A stretch of 64,000 nucleotides of DNA from an uncultured Bulleidia sp. (GCA_934754415.1 CAKVIS010000001.1:56794-120793), one strand, 5' to 3'. Positions 41,668 to 50,412 are shown, numbered from the stretch's first letter. The notes: generated by a model from the sequence alone, not told the origin. A program made the numbers and translations.

Positions 41668-42396
41668 ATGGAACTGAAGATAGTATGGATGTATAACAAT
41701 CTGATGGATCTGTACGGAGACAGAGGCAATATTGAAGTGCTTAAGGTGCGTTGTGCCAAAAGAAATATAGATTGCATAGTAGATACCTGTTCCATTGGTG
41801 ATGTTAAAAATATTGAAGAGTATGATTTATTCTTTATGGGTGGAGGTGCCGACCATGAACAGAGCCTTATCTATGAAGATCTGATTGCAAGAAAAGAGTC
41901 TATTACCAAAGCATTACAGTCAAAAACGGCATTTTTACTTATCTGTGGTGGCTATCAGTTATTTGGTCAGTATTATAAAGATCAGGACGGCAATATACTT
42001 GACGGATTACACCTGTTCCCGTACTATACCGTCGCATCTGACAGAAATCACAGATGTATAGGCAATATTGCTTTAGAGACAACTATTGATGGTGAAACCT
42101 TTAAAGTGGCAGGTTTTGAAAACCATGGAGGACAAACCAAAAATGTGGATACACCATTTGGAAAAGTGCTCAGTGGACATGGCAATGAATACCGTTCTTC
42201 TTATGAAGGGTTTATGAATGATCAGGTAATTGCGACGTACATGCATGGACCGTTATTACCAAAGAATCCCAAAGTGGCAGATGCAGTGATAAGAAGAGGA
42301 TTGTCTAAAAGATACGGGCAGGTAGAACTTGTTCCCTTAGATGATACTTTGGAAGACGCAGCAAGAAATGTTATATTAGAACGATTACACGTTTAA
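41668..42396 (+). CDS. gatD: Lipid II isoglutaminyl synthase, glutamine amidotransferase subunit
   Basis: The 242-residue class-I glutaminase-like (CobB/CobQ type) protein has the nucleophile in FLLICGGYQLFGQYY (Cys near residue 94), FFMGGGADHEQ and the late catalytic His in YMHGPLLPKNP. It supplies ammonia to MurT. It follows murT directly. A hairpin terminator begins at its stop codon. Confidence 0.95.
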   Translation: MELKIVWMYNNLMDLYGDRGNIEVLKVRCAKRNIDCIVDTCSIGDVKNIEEYDLFFMGGGADHEQSLIYEDLIARKESITKALQSKTAFLLICGGYQLFGQYYKDQDGNILDGLHLFPYYTVASDRNHRCIGNIALETTIDGETFKVAGFENHGGQTKNVDTPFGKVLSGHGNEYRSSYEGFMNDQVIATYMHGPLLPKNPKVADAVIRRGLSKRYGQVELVPLDDTLEDAARNVILERLHV

Positions 42397-42424
42397 AAAG
42401 GACCTGGAAACCCAGGTCCTTAAT
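42396..42424. terminator. Bidirectional terminator between convergent genes
   Basis: GGACCTGG (42400-42407) and CCAGGTCC (42412-42419) form a perfect stem around AAAC with A-rich left and T-rich right flanks. It serves gatD and, on the minus strand, the Nudix gene whose stop it overlaps. Confidence 0.85.
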
Positions 42425-42896
42425 TTTCTTCCTGTAATTGTTGAAGATAGTATTCCAGAATTTCTTTATGAGTTACTACAAGATCATATTCTTCAAGATC
42501 TGTCAGCGGTACCCATCTTAATTCCATACTGCCTTTTCCCACTGTAGTAATAGGTAAAGTCTCAAATTCTGCAACATAAGCAACATGTACCATACGATAA
42601 ATATTACCGTCCAGAAAAGATACAATACGGCTTGGATCATCAAATATTTTCAGGAAAGACAGATCCGAGTGCTGTAAAGAAATACCAGTTTCTTTGATTG
42701 TCTGACGTATTGCACAATCTTTGAAGGATTCCGTATTATGAATATCCCCTGTGACAATGCCCCATCTGAAAGAATCGCTTCTTTTTTCCAACAGAACACT
42801 TCCGTTATAGATCAGAATGCATGCAGAACCAAATCTTGTTGGACGGTTTGGATCCGGAGCAAAGGGATCATGCAGATAATATAAAGCGGTAGGCAT
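42420..42896 (-). CDS. Nudix-like hydrolase with degenerate Nudix box
   Basis: The 158-residue protein has a Nudix fold with the box at GDIHNTESFKDCAIRQTIKE then TGI. G, the first E, R and the last E of the signature are kept. The E after R is Q, and the first E of the EE pair is K. Two metal-binding glutamates are therefore altered, and activity or substrate may differ from classic Nudix enzymes. It is encoded five bases after a HIT-family gene with AAAGGA overlapping the HIT stop codon. Start MPTALYYLHDPF. Confidence 0.85.
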   Translation of the reverse strand: MPTALYYLHDPFAPDPNRPTRFGSACILIYNGSVLLEKRSDSFRWGIVTGDIHNTESFKDCAIRQTIKETGISLQHSDLSFLKIFDDPSRIVSFLDGNIYRMVHVAYVAEFETLPITTVGKGSMELRWVPLTDLEEYDLVVTHKEILEYYLQQLQEEN

Positions 42897-42901
42897 ACTT
42901 T

Positions 42902-43297
42902 TTATCCTTTAACCTGCTGTAAGACCTCATCCAGATCTAAAGCAGGGGATGGATTAAATTTGATTTCAATACTGTCCTTTGAAGAATATCTAGGGATGAT
43001 ATGAAAATGTAAATGATCTACAGACTGACCTGCAATTTCTCCACAGTTGCTTAATACATTACATCCTTTAGCTCCAGTATTTTCTACAATTTGTTTTGCA
43101 AGTTTGTGTACTACGGAAGTACAATGTTGTAATGTATTTTCATCTACCTCCAGAATGTTGGCGTAATGCTTTTTTGGCATAACTAAAGTATGACCTTTTG
43201 TTACCTGAGAAATATCTAAAATAGCTAAAACATCATCGTCTTCATACACTACTTTAGAGGGAATTTTATGATTGATAATATCGCAAAATACACACAT
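42902..43297 (-). CDS. HIT-family nucleotide-binding protein
   Basis: The 131-residue histidine-triad protein has the N-terminal zinc pair CVFCDI and the catalytic triad in VDHLHFHIIPRY. It belongs to the Hint branch, which hydrolyses AMP-lysine or AMP-NH2-type nucleotides. It is the first gene of a two-gene unit with the Nudix-like protein; both are nucleotide phosphate hydrolases. AAAGGAG precedes the start, and a TATAAT -10 lies about 30 bases upstream on the minus strand. Confidence 0.93.
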   Translation of the reverse strand: MCVFCDIINHKIPSKVVYEDDDVLAILDISQVTKGHTLVMPKKHYANILEVDENTLQHCTSVVHKLAKQIVENTGAKGCNVLSNCGEIAGQSVDHLHFHIIPRYSSKDSIEIKFNPSPALDLDEVLQQVKG

Positions 43298-43423
43298 AAG
43301 TTTGTCTCCTTTATGATATGTATATTATAAGGCAATCAGTACACAAAAAAAAGAAACAGGTTAGTTTTCTTTTCTGCATTAAATTTCTGAGTTTTTTGGA
43401 TACATGTTACTTCTGCAAAAGTA

Positions 43424-43459
43424 AAAACGGATAAACCATGATGATGGGTTATCCGTTTT
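43424..43459. terminator. Terminator after PrsA-like operon
   Basis: AAAACGGATAA (43424-43434) pairs with TTATCCGTTTT (43449-43459), extended by a mismatched CC/GG stretch. T-runs lie on both strands. It is chiefly placed to end the minus-strand foldase operon. Confidence 0.75.
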
Positions 43460-43479
43460 TGTAATCAGTGAAGTATGCC

Positions 43480-44403
43480 TTATTCTGCATCTGTATCAGT
43501 ATCAGTATCAGTATCAGTATCGGCAGGCATATCCTGTACAAGGTTGTCAGGATAGGATGCTTTTACAGCGTCATACAGTGTAATGTCATAAATATGGAAA
43601 CCATACTTTTTAAAGTAGTAGGTTGTTGCATCTGTTTTGACATTGGAGATGTTAGAGAAAGCTGTTTTGAGGTCTTCGCGATAATTTTCTGTATCGTCTT
43701 CATCTACATGTAACAAGTAGTATGTTGCAGAATCAGAAGACTGTGTATCTACCCAGCCGTCACTGGATTTCATGGAACTTAATACTGCACGTACCATTGT
43801 GTCCAGCGTAGTGTCCTGGTTTGTATATACTTTACTTGAACCGTCACTTGTAGAGTTGTGATTTTTTGCGGCTGTTTCTGCATTGCTGGAACCATCATTT
43901 AATTCCTGTAATGCGGCATCTCTGTCTTCCTGAGAAGAGAATGTAAGTACCGTTGCTTTAACAGGTTTATACATTGTAATCAGGTCATCCCATTTTTCCT
44001 CAATGTACTTTGTGCTGAGATCTGCAGCAAGTAAGGAAGGAATCAGATACTCATTGACATATTCATCTTCAGTCATACCTGTAGATTCCAGATAGGAAGC
44101 AAAGGAATCTCCATACATAGACTTGTAAGTATTTAAAGAAGACTCAGCCTGCTGTTTGATTTCATCTGTTACTTCCACTTCTGCTGCAGCAATCTTATTT
44201 GTTGCATTGTTGATAGCAGTGGAAGCTCCGGACATGGAAACCATTGTAGAGTAAATCTGTCCTTTGGTAATTGTCTTATTACCAACCTTGATTAAGCCAG
44301 AAGAACTATCTTTCAGTTTTGCACTTGCATCAGAGCATCCTGCCAGTGTAAAGCTTAATGCAATAGCAGATGCGCCTGTAAGTAATTTCTTTGCGGATAT
44401 CAT
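43480..44403 (-). CDS. PrsA/SurA-like lipoprotein
   Basis: The 307-residue lipoprotein has a signal peptide with lipobox LAGC (Cys23). A SurA-N-like helical region follows (GNKTITKGQIYSTMVSMSG; TGMTEDEYVNEYLIPSLLAA). The central part, where the PpiC domain should be, is degenerate: a VTYQ-like parvulin core is not evident, so it may be a chaperone without isomerase activity. The C-terminus ends in a (DT)5 run encoded by a 6-bp tandem repeat. It overlaps the upstream foldase gene by four bases. It is anchored on the outer face of the membrane, where it should help secreted proteins fold. Confidence 0.83.
   Translation of the reverse strand: MISAKKLLTGASAIALSFTLAGCSDASAKLKDSSSGLIKVGNKTITKGQIYSTMVSMSGASTAINNATNKIAAAEVEVTDEIKQQAESSLNTYKSMYGDSFASYLESTGMTEDEYVNEYLIPSLLAADLSTKYIEEKWDDLITMYKPVKATVLTFSSQEDRDAALQELNDGSSNAETAAKNHNSTSDGSSKVYTNQDTTLDTMVRAVLSSMKSSDGWVDTQSSDSATYYLLHVDEDDTENYREDLKTAFSNISNVKTDATTYYFKKYGFHIYDITLYDAVKASYPDNLVQDMPADTDTDTDTDTDAE
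43493..43522 (-). repeat. 6-bp tandem repeat encoding Asp-Thr
   Basis: Five units of GTATCA-type hexamers (four identical, one GTATCG) encode the DTDTDTDTDT tail of the lipoprotein. The unit keeps the frame, so length changes alter the tail only. Confidence 0.85.
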
Positions 44404-45437
44404 TTCTTGTCACCTCCGGCAGTTGCAGCAGGAGAAGGGGAAGCAGTTGCTTCACTTTCAGACTCTGTACTGTCTTCTACACCAAAGTAAGCTTTGATTT
44501 CTTTCTCGAGATTATCATTACCTTTAAAGTCGATACCCAGAGAGTTTGCTTTTTCCCAGATAGCAGGCTTCTGTAATGTTGTGTCATACTTGGAAACAAG
44601 AGTTTCATATGGATTGCTGATAGCTTCAGAACTTTCCAGTGTTTCTGGTGTGCAGGCATCGCACTTGATTTTGAAGTAACCGAAACTGTCGGATTTAATC
44701 CAGTCACTGACTTCACCTTCTTTTAAAGCAAGAGCAGTTTTCAGGAAGTTTGCATCAATATTAGACGCATTCTTGTCAATAATGCCAAGAACACCACCAC
44801 TTGTGCTTGTGGAAGAGTCCTCAGAATATTTGGTAGCTGTATCGGCAAAACTTGTACCATCTTTTAAAGATGCATCTACAGCATCCATACGGGACTGTTC
44901 ATCTTCTGTTGGTGTGGAAGGAACATTGGATGAATCTTCAAATTTAATCAAAACATAGGAAATCTGTCTGATCTGCAATTCATCAAAATGATTTGCGGCA
45001 TACTCTCCTGTAATCTTATTAATCTTTAACTGAGTAATCAGGTAGTCTGTTAAATCAGAATACCCTGTTGAGGCTAAGTCACTCTTAAGCTTAGCTTCAT
45101 AAGAACTGCCGTAGGAAGACTGGTAATTAGATGTGATGGATTCAGCCTGAGTTGCTGCACTTTCCTTCATATCTTTTGTTGTCTTATAGGAGTCATCGGC
45201 TACAGCTTTGATAAACTGAGACAGAACTGCATTTTCACCGTTTGTTTTATACAGTTCATCATAGAAATCAGATGCTGTTATGTCTTCATCGTTGACTGTG
45301 TAAACAACATCCTCACCGCCGGAAGTTTTTCCTTTCAGTTTTCCCTTGTTGGTATCATAGATGTAATAGACGCTGATACAAGCGAATATAACAATAATTA
45401 ATGACACGAACCAGTTCTTTTTCAAGAATTTGTTCAT
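44400..45437 (-). CDS. prsA: PrsA-like peptidyl-prolyl isomerase, membrane-anchored
   Basis: The 345-residue protein starts MNKFLKKNWFVSLIIVIFAC and has one N-terminal transmembrane helix (about 9-28) without a clear lipobox, so it is an anchored extracytoplasmic foldase. Residues about 55-165 are SurA-N-like helices. Residues about 170-275 form a parvulin domain (RQISYVLIKFED, FADTATKYSEDSST, SGGVLGIIDK). The C-terminus is Ser/Glu/Ala-rich. It leads a two-gene minus-strand operon with a lipoprotein of the same family, and the promoter is visible at 45479-45507. Confidence 0.88.
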   Translation of the reverse strand: MNKFLKKNWFVSLIIVIFACISVYYIYDTNKGKLKGKTSGGEDVVYTVNDEDITASDFYDELYKTNGENAVLSQFIKAVADDSYKTTKDMKESAATQAESITSNYQSSYGSSYEAKLKSDLASTGYSDLTDYLITQLKINKITGEYAANHFDELQIRQISYVLIKFEDSSNVPSTPTEDEQSRMDAVDASLKDGTSFADTATKYSEDSSTSTSGGVLGIIDKNASNIDANFLKTALALKEGEVSDWIKSDSFGYFKIKCDACTPETLESSEAISNPYETLVSKYDTTLQKPAIWEKANSLGIDFKGNDNLEKEIKAYFGVEDSTESESEATASPSPAATAGGDKK

Positions 45438-45478
45438 AATTCCTCCTTATTCATATTTAAATATAAAAATGCTTTCCT

Positions 45479-45507
45479 ATTATATGATAGTCAATATATT
45501 TTTGCAA
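45479..45507 (-). promoter_or_regulatory. Promoter of the foldase operon
   Basis: On the minus strand TTGCAA (45507-45502) and a perfect TATAAT (45484-45479) are separated by 17 bases and lie 42 bases before the start codon. Confidence 0.8.
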
Positions 45508-45548
45508 TTTTTCAAAAGCTGAACTTTCGTTCACATTGAGCATGATTT

Positions 45549-45577
45549 TTGCATGTTAAAATTCGTATTAGTATAAT
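45549..45577 (+). promoter_or_regulatory. Promoter of the suf operon
   Basis: TTGCAT (45549-45554) and a perfect TATAAT (45572-45577) have a 17-base spacer. A palindrome overlaps the -10. The transcript would have a leader of about 75 bases before sufC. A second TATAAT at 45627-45632 lacks a matching -35. Confidence 0.75.
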
Positions 45578-45580
45578 ACG
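45564..45580. promoter_or_regulatory. Palindromic operator over the suf -10 box
   Basis: CGTATTA-GTA-TAATACG is a perfect 7-3-7 palindrome covering the -10 element. A repressor bound here would block initiation. Candidate regulators are an Rrf2-type Fe-S sensor or another iron or oxidative stress regulator; none is encoded nearby. Confidence 0.6.
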
Positions 45581-45659
45581 GATTGTGAATGAGATAGTAT
45601 TACAACACTTAATTACAGTTTAATGCTATAATTCAAGCCGGTAATTGATAGGAGGACAT

Positions 45660-46493
45660 ATGAAAACTCTAGAAATAAAAAATCTTCACGTTTCCATTGA
45701 GGATAAGGAGATACTCAAGGGAATTAATCTGACAGTGAATGAAAACGAAGTACATGCGCTTATGGGGCCTAATGGTAATGGTAAATCTACGTTACTTGCA
45801 GCCATCATGGGGCATCCAAGATATACCGTTACATCAGGCAGTATTCTTTATGATGGAAAGGATATCCTTGCTATGCCGGTAGATGAGCGTTCCAAAGCCG
45901 GATTGTTTCTGGCAATGCAATATCCTCAGGAAATTCCTGGTGTTACAAATTCTGACTTTTTGAGAGCTGCCATGAATGTAAGAAGAGAAAGACCGATTCC
46001 TTTATTCCAGTTCATCAGACAGATGGAAAAGACAATTGAAAATCTGGAGATGAAGCCGGATCTTGCTCACAGATTCTTAAATGAAGGTTTCTCAGGTGGA
46101 GAGAAGAAAAGAAATGAAATCGTACAGATGGAAATGTTAAAGCCTTCTCTTGCCATGCTGGATGAAATTGACTCTGGTCTGGATATTGATGCCTTAAGAA
46201 TTGTTTCAGAAGCTTTAAAGAGAATGCATAAAGAAACAGGAATGAGTATGCTGGTTGTCTCTCATTATGAACGTTTCTATGAACAGATTGAGCCAACCTT
46301 TACACATGTTCTTGTTAATGGAAGAATTGTCAAGGAAGGCGATGCTTCTCTTGCAAAGCGCATTGATGCAGAAGGTTATGACTGGCTCTATCAGGAAACA
46401 GGTGCAGTACCTGCATCTCAGGAAGAAGCTAAAAAGCCAGTTTCCATTGGACAATGTGCAGTTCGCCAGACTGCCATGGGGGATACACACTGA
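45660..46493 (+). CDS. sufC: Fe-S cluster assembly ATPase SufC
   Basis: The 277-residue ABC-type ATPase (start ATG 45660 with AGGAGG) has Walker A GPNGNGKST, signature FSGGEKKRNEI and Walker B LAMLDEIDSGLD. SufC powers the SufBCD scaffold for Fe-S cluster assembly. It is the first gene of sufC-D-S-U-B, the usual order in Bacillota. The C-terminus is about 20 residues longer than typical. Its stop overlaps sufD (TGATG). Confidence 0.96.
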   Translation: MKTLEIKNLHVSIEDKEILKGINLTVNENEVHALMGPNGNGKSTLLAAIMGHPRYTVTSGSILYDGKDILAMPVDERSKAGLFLAMQYPQEIPGVTNSDFLRAAMNVRRERPIPLFQFIRQMEKTIENLEMKPDLAHRFLNEGFSGGEKKRNEIVQMEMLKPSLAMLDEIDSGLDIDALRIVSEALKRMHKETGMSMLVVSHYERFYEQIEPTFTHVLVNGRIVKEGDASLAKRIDAEGYDWLYQETGAVPASQEEAKKPVSIGQCAVRQTAMGDTH

Positions 46494-47299
46494 TGGAATA
46501 TATTCGTATGAGTTCTGACATAGTTTTTAAGCAGGGATACAACGAATATATCATTGATGCCACCAGAGATCTGGATCTGTCTTTTTCAAGTACAAACGAT
46601 GCAGAGGTGTTTATCACAGTCAGAAAATGTGGAAAACTTAGAATCAGAGGTTTTATGAATGCAGGTACACAGACACATATCCTGTTTTCCAATGAATCTG
46701 ATGCATCTCTTGAAGTGGATGAAAGCTATGAAGTATTGCGTGATGCGCATCTGACCGTTGCTTATGCAGAATGTAATGCTGCTGATACAAAACGTTCCTG
46801 TTATGTTGCTTTAAGAAGACCTGGAGCCAGTGCAAGAGTCACAAATGCCTTGCTCGTGAATTCCAGAAAAGACTATGCAGTGAATGTTGTAAACTTTGCA
46901 CCACATACAAGTGGGAATATTGAAAACTATGCAGTTGTGTTAAAGCAAGGTAATCTTGTCATTGATGCTATTGGAAAGATTGTCAAAGGAGCCAAACAAA
47001 GTGAGAGCCATCAGAGTTCTCATGCTTTGTCCTTTGAAGCTGGACAAAAAGCAAAGATACTCCCTGAATTGCTGATTGATGAAAATGATGTTCAGGCAAG
47101 TCATGCTTTGAGTATGGGAACAGTGGATGAAGATCAGCTGTATTATCTGATGTCCAGAGGTTTATCTGTAGAACAGTGTACATCTTTGATTTCTACAGGA
47201 TATCTCTTGCCTGTAACACAGGTAATTCAGAACGAAGAATTACAGCAGCGTCTGAAAGAAGCCATGGAAAGGAAGATCGATGAATTATGTTCGATGTAA
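46493..47299 (+). CDS. sufD: SufD-like Fe-S scaffold protein (short)
   Basis: From ATG 46493 the product has 268 residues, clearly shorter than the usual 400-plus. It keeps the beta-helix core and the C-terminal SHALSMGTVDEDQLYYLMSR and GLSVEQCTSLISTGYL motifs shared with SufB. The N-terminal helical domain is largely missing. It forms the SufBC2D scaffold with its neighbours. The gene overlaps sufC by one base and sufS by 13 bases, so the shortened length is probably native and not a broken gene. Confidence 0.9.
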   Translation: MEYIRMSSDIVFKQGYNEYIIDATRDLDLSFSSTNDAEVFITVRKCGKLRIRGFMNAGTQTHILFSNESDASLEVDESYEVLRDAHLTVAYAECNAADTKRSCYVALRRPGASARVTNALLVNSRKDYAVNVVNFAPHTSGNIENYAVVLKQGNLVIDAIGKIVKGAKQSESHQSSHALSFEAGQKAKILPELLIDENDVQASHALSMGTVDEDQLYYLMSRGLSVEQCTSLISTGYLLPVTQVIQNEELQQRLKEAMERKIDELCSM

Positions 47300-48507
47300 A
47301 TGAAATCAGAAAAGATTTTCCAATGCTTGTTAATCATCCCGAGCTTATCTATTTTGATAATGGAGCAACTTCCTTAAAGCCAAAATGTGTTATAGATGCA
47401 GTGAATGATTTTTATATGCATCATACTTCCAACGTGCACAGAGGGGATTATGCCATTGCTGCCCAGAATGATGCTTTGTATGATGAAACAAGAAAACAGG
47501 TAGCTAAGCTGATTAACTGCAATCCTGATGAAGTGGTGTATACACATAATGTCTCCCAGTCCATGAACCAGATTGCCTATGGTATGGGACATGATTTTCT
47601 CAAGGCAGGCGATACTGTTTTGATTTCCAAGGTGGAACACGCCTCTAACATACTTCCATGGTTTCATCTTGAACAGGAACATGGTATCAAGGTCAGATAT
47701 ATTCCTACAGATGATGAGGGAAATATTTCGATTGAAGAATTTGAAAAGTGTTTTGATGAAACAGTAAAAGCAGTTTCTGTTGCGGAAGTTACCAATGTTT
47801 TAGGCAGCGTACAGCCAGTGAAGCAAATGTGTCGTATTGCTCATGAACATGGTGCCTATATGATTGTGGATGGCGCCCAGTCTGTACCGCATATGGCTGT
47901 GGATGTACGCGATCTGGATATTGATTTTATGGGCTTTTCAGCTCATAAGATGTGTGGACCTGGAGGAGTCGGTATTCTCTATGGTAAAAAAGAACTTCTG
48001 GAGAAAATGACACCCATGCTGTATGGAGGGGATATGAATGCCCGTTTCTATTCCAACGGTGAAGTGATTCTCAAAGATGTGCCAATCAAGTTTGAAGCAG
48101 GCACACCAAATATTGAAGGGGTTATCGGTACAGGAGAGGCCTGCAGGTATCTGATGCAGGTAGGAATGGACAACATTCACCAATATGAAATGGAACTGCG
48201 CGCCTATTTCTGCGAACAGCTGTCCAAGCTTGACAATATTGTCATCTACAACAAAGATAATCTGTCCGGTCCGATAGATTTCAATGTGAAAGATGTATTC
48301 GCACAGGATGCTGCAAGTTACCTTGCAAGTAAAAACATAGCAGTGCGTTCCGGTAACCACTGTGCCAAATTACTGCATGAAGTGATTGGTACAGATCAGA
48401 CATTACGCGCTTCTTTATACTTCTATAATACAAAGGAAGAAGTAGACAGATTTGTAAAAGAAGCTGCAAATATCACTATAGAAAATGCCATTGGTATTTT
48501 CTTCTAG
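47287..48507 (+). CDS. sufS: Cysteine desulfurase SufS
   Basis: The 406-residue PLP enzyme abstracts sulfur from cysteine. The PLP-lysine is in GFSAHKMCGPGGVG, the catalytic Cys in AVRSGNHCAKLL, and the His in VSVAEVTNVLGS-adjacent VDGAQSVPHM. The start at ATG 47287 lies within the end of sufD. SufU, the sulfur acceptor, follows. Confidence 0.96.
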   Translation: MFDVNEIRKDFPMLVNHPELIYFDNGATSLKPKCVIDAVNDFYMHHTSNVHRGDYAIAAQNDALYDETRKQVAKLINCNPDEVVYTHNVSQSMNQIAYGMGHDFLKAGDTVLISKVEHASNILPWFHLEQEHGIKVRYIPTDDEGNISIEEFEKCFDETVKAVSVAEVTNVLGSVQPVKQMCRIAHEHGAYMIVDGAQSVPHMAVDVRDLDIDFMGFSAHKMCGPGGVGILYGKKELLEKMTPMLYGGDMNARFYSNGEVILKDVPIKFEAGTPNIEGVIGTGEACRYLMQVGMDNIHQYEMELRAYFCEQLSKLDNIVIYNKDNLSGPIDFNVKDVFAQDAASYLASKNIAVRSGNHCAKLLHEVIGTDQTLRASLYFYNTKEEVDRFVKEAANITIENAIGIFF

Positions 48508-48520
48508 GAGGTAAGAACAT

Positions 48521-48970
48521 ATGAGTTCAATGAATTTACTGGATGATCCTATGGTATTAAGAGAACTGATCATGGATCATTACCAATACCCTCATAACCA
48601 TGAATTAACACAAGATGCAGGCTATGATTCCAGACACATGGCATCAGACAGCTGCATCGATGATATTACAGTACAATCCAAAATTGCGGATGGAAAGGTA
48701 GAGGATATTCGTTTTGACGGTGTGGCATGTACCATTTCTACAGCCTCTACTTCCATGATGACTGATCTATTGAAAGGAAAATCAGTTGAGGAAGCTGAAA
48801 AAATTATTAATAATTACTTTCAGATGATTGAACATAAGGACTACGATCCTGATGTTCTGGAAGAAGCTGTGGCTATGAAAAATGTTTATAAACAGGCAAA
48901 TCGTATCAAGTGTGCAACCATCGGCTGGAAAGCAATGAAAGAAATGCTTGAAGAAAGTGAGAAAAAATAA
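48521..48970 (+). CDS. sufU: SufU zinc-dependent sulfurtransferase
   Basis: The 149-residue IscU-like protein accepts sulfur from SufS. Ligand positions are SDSCIDDI (CxD), DGVACTISTAS and IKCATIGW, giving the three cysteines and one aspartate of SufU. The first motif reads CID and not the usual CGD. A GGAGG ribosome binding site precedes it. SufB follows with a one-base overlap (TAATG). Confidence 0.95.
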   Translation: MSSMNLLDDPMVLRELIMDHYQYPHNHELTQDAGYDSRHMASDSCIDDITVQSKIADGKVEDIRFDGVACTISTASTSMMTDLLKGKSVEEAEKIINNYFQMIEHKDYDPDVLEEAVAMKNVYKQANRIKCATIGWKAMKEMLEESEKK

Positions 48971-50388
48971 TGAGCATAGACAATAAAAATAACGATGCCA
49001 TTTATTCTCAGGATGATTATAAATACGGATTCCATGATGACGATGTCAAAACCATTTATGATACAGGAAAGGGACTGACTGAAGAAATTGTCAGAAAAAT
49101 CTCCGCCTACAAACATGAACCTCAATGGATGACAAATTATAGAGTAAATGCTTACCGTATCTATGAATCTTTACAGATGCCAACCTGGGGACCGGATCTC
49201 AGTGAAATAGATTTCCAGGATTTTACCTATTATAAAAAAGTCTCCAATGAAGCAGAGAAAAGCTGGGATGATGTTCCTGAAGAAGTAAAGAATACTTTTG
49301 AAAAGCTTGGTATTCCTGAAGCAGAACGCAAATATCTTGCAGGGGTGACCACACAGTATGAATCTGAAGCGGTCTATCACAACATGCTTGATGAGGTACA
49401 GTCCAAAGGTGTTATTTTTCTGGATATCGATAGTGCTTTGAAAGAATATCCTGACTTATTCAGAAAGTATTTTGGTACCATCGTGCCTCCTTCTGATAAT
49501 AAGCTTGCAGCATTAAATGGTGCTGTATGGTCAGGTGGTTCTTTCATTTATGTTCCAAAGAATGTGAAACTGGAGAAACCATTACAGTCGTATTTCCGTA
49601 TCAACTCTGAATCTATGGGACAGTTTGAAAGATCTATTATCATTGTGGATGATGGTGCGGAATGTTCCTATGTAGAAGGCTGTACTGCACCGCAGTATTC
49701 CAAGGATTCCATGCATGCAGGTGTTGTGGAAGTGTTTGTGGGAAAGAATGCCAAGTGCAGATATTCCTCTGTTCAGAACTGGTCTAATAACATTCTGAAT
49801 CTTGTTACAAAACGTGCAAAAGTAGATGCACACGGTACGATGGAATGGATTGACGGGAATATCGGTTCCCGTATTTCCATGAAATATCCTGCCTGCATTC
49901 TGGCGGGAGAATATGCGCATGGATTATGTATTTCCATTGCCGTAGGTTCCAAAGGACAATTCCAGGATACAGGGGCAAAAATGATTCATTTAGCACCGCA
50001 TACTTCCAGTTCCATTGTCTCAAAATCTGTTTCCAGAAATGGAGGAGTCACTAACTTCAGAGACTGGATTCATTTCTCTAAAAAAGCGGAGTATTCCAAA
50101 ACAAAGATTGAATGTGATACGTTGATTCTTGATGACAGAAGTAAGAGTGATACCATTCCGTTAAACTATAACGAAAGTACTACTTCTACTATCGAGCATG
50201 AAGCAAAAGTCTCCAAGATTTCAGAAGAAGAATTATTCTATCTGATGAGCAGGGGTCTATCTGAAGCACAGGCCACAGAGATGATTGTTATGGGATTTTT
50301 AGAACCATTCACAAGAGAACTCCCAATGGAATATGCAGTGGAATTAAATCAGTTATTGAAGATTGATATGAGTGATTCTATCGGATAA
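48970..50388 (+). CDS. sufB: Fe-S cluster scaffold SufB
   Basis: The 472-residue scaffold protein is full length. It has the KVSNEAEKSWDDVPEEVKNT N-terminal region, a beta-helix core with GAECSYVEGCTAP, and the C-terminal ISEEELFYLMSRGLSEAQA motif. It builds nascent clusters with SufC and SufD. It is the last gene of the operon; a terminator follows directly. Confidence 0.97.
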   Translation: MSIDNKNNDAIYSQDDYKYGFHDDDVKTIYDTGKGLTEEIVRKISAYKHEPQWMTNYRVNAYRIYESLQMPTWGPDLSEIDFQDFTYYKKVSNEAEKSWDDVPEEVKNTFEKLGIPEAERKYLAGVTTQYESEAVYHNMLDEVQSKGVIFLDIDSALKEYPDLFRKYFGTIVPPSDNKLAALNGAVWSGGSFIYVPKNVKLEKPLQSYFRINSESMGQFERSIIIVDDGAECSYVEGCTAPQYSKDSMHAGVVEVFVGKNAKCRYSSVQNWSNNILNLVTKRAKVDAHGTMEWIDGNIGSRISMKYPACILAGEYAHGLCISIAVGSKGQFQDTGAKMIHLAPHTSSSIVSKSVSRNGGVTNFRDWIHFSKKAEYSKTKIECDTLILDDRSKSDTIPLNYNESTTSTIEHEAKVSKISEEELFYLMSRGLSEAQATEMIVMGFLEPFTRELPMEYAVELNQLLKIDMSDSIG

Positions 50389-50412
50389 ACAGTAGGAAAC
50401 TACTGTTTTTTT
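50389..50412 (+). terminator. Terminator after suf operon
   Basis: ACAGTAG (50389-50395) and CTACTGT (50400-50406) form a stem with a GAAA tetraloop, followed by seven Ts. Confidence 0.92.

Noticed and set aside
43468..43713. Plus-strand open frame over the Asp-Thr repeat with repeated Ser-Ile
   Set aside because: It is the antisense reading of the hexamer repeat in the lipoprotein gene and has no ribosome binding site.
45600..45632. Second suf promoter using TATAAT at 45627
   Set aside because: No -35 element occurs at an acceptable distance (TTACAA would need a 21-base spacer).
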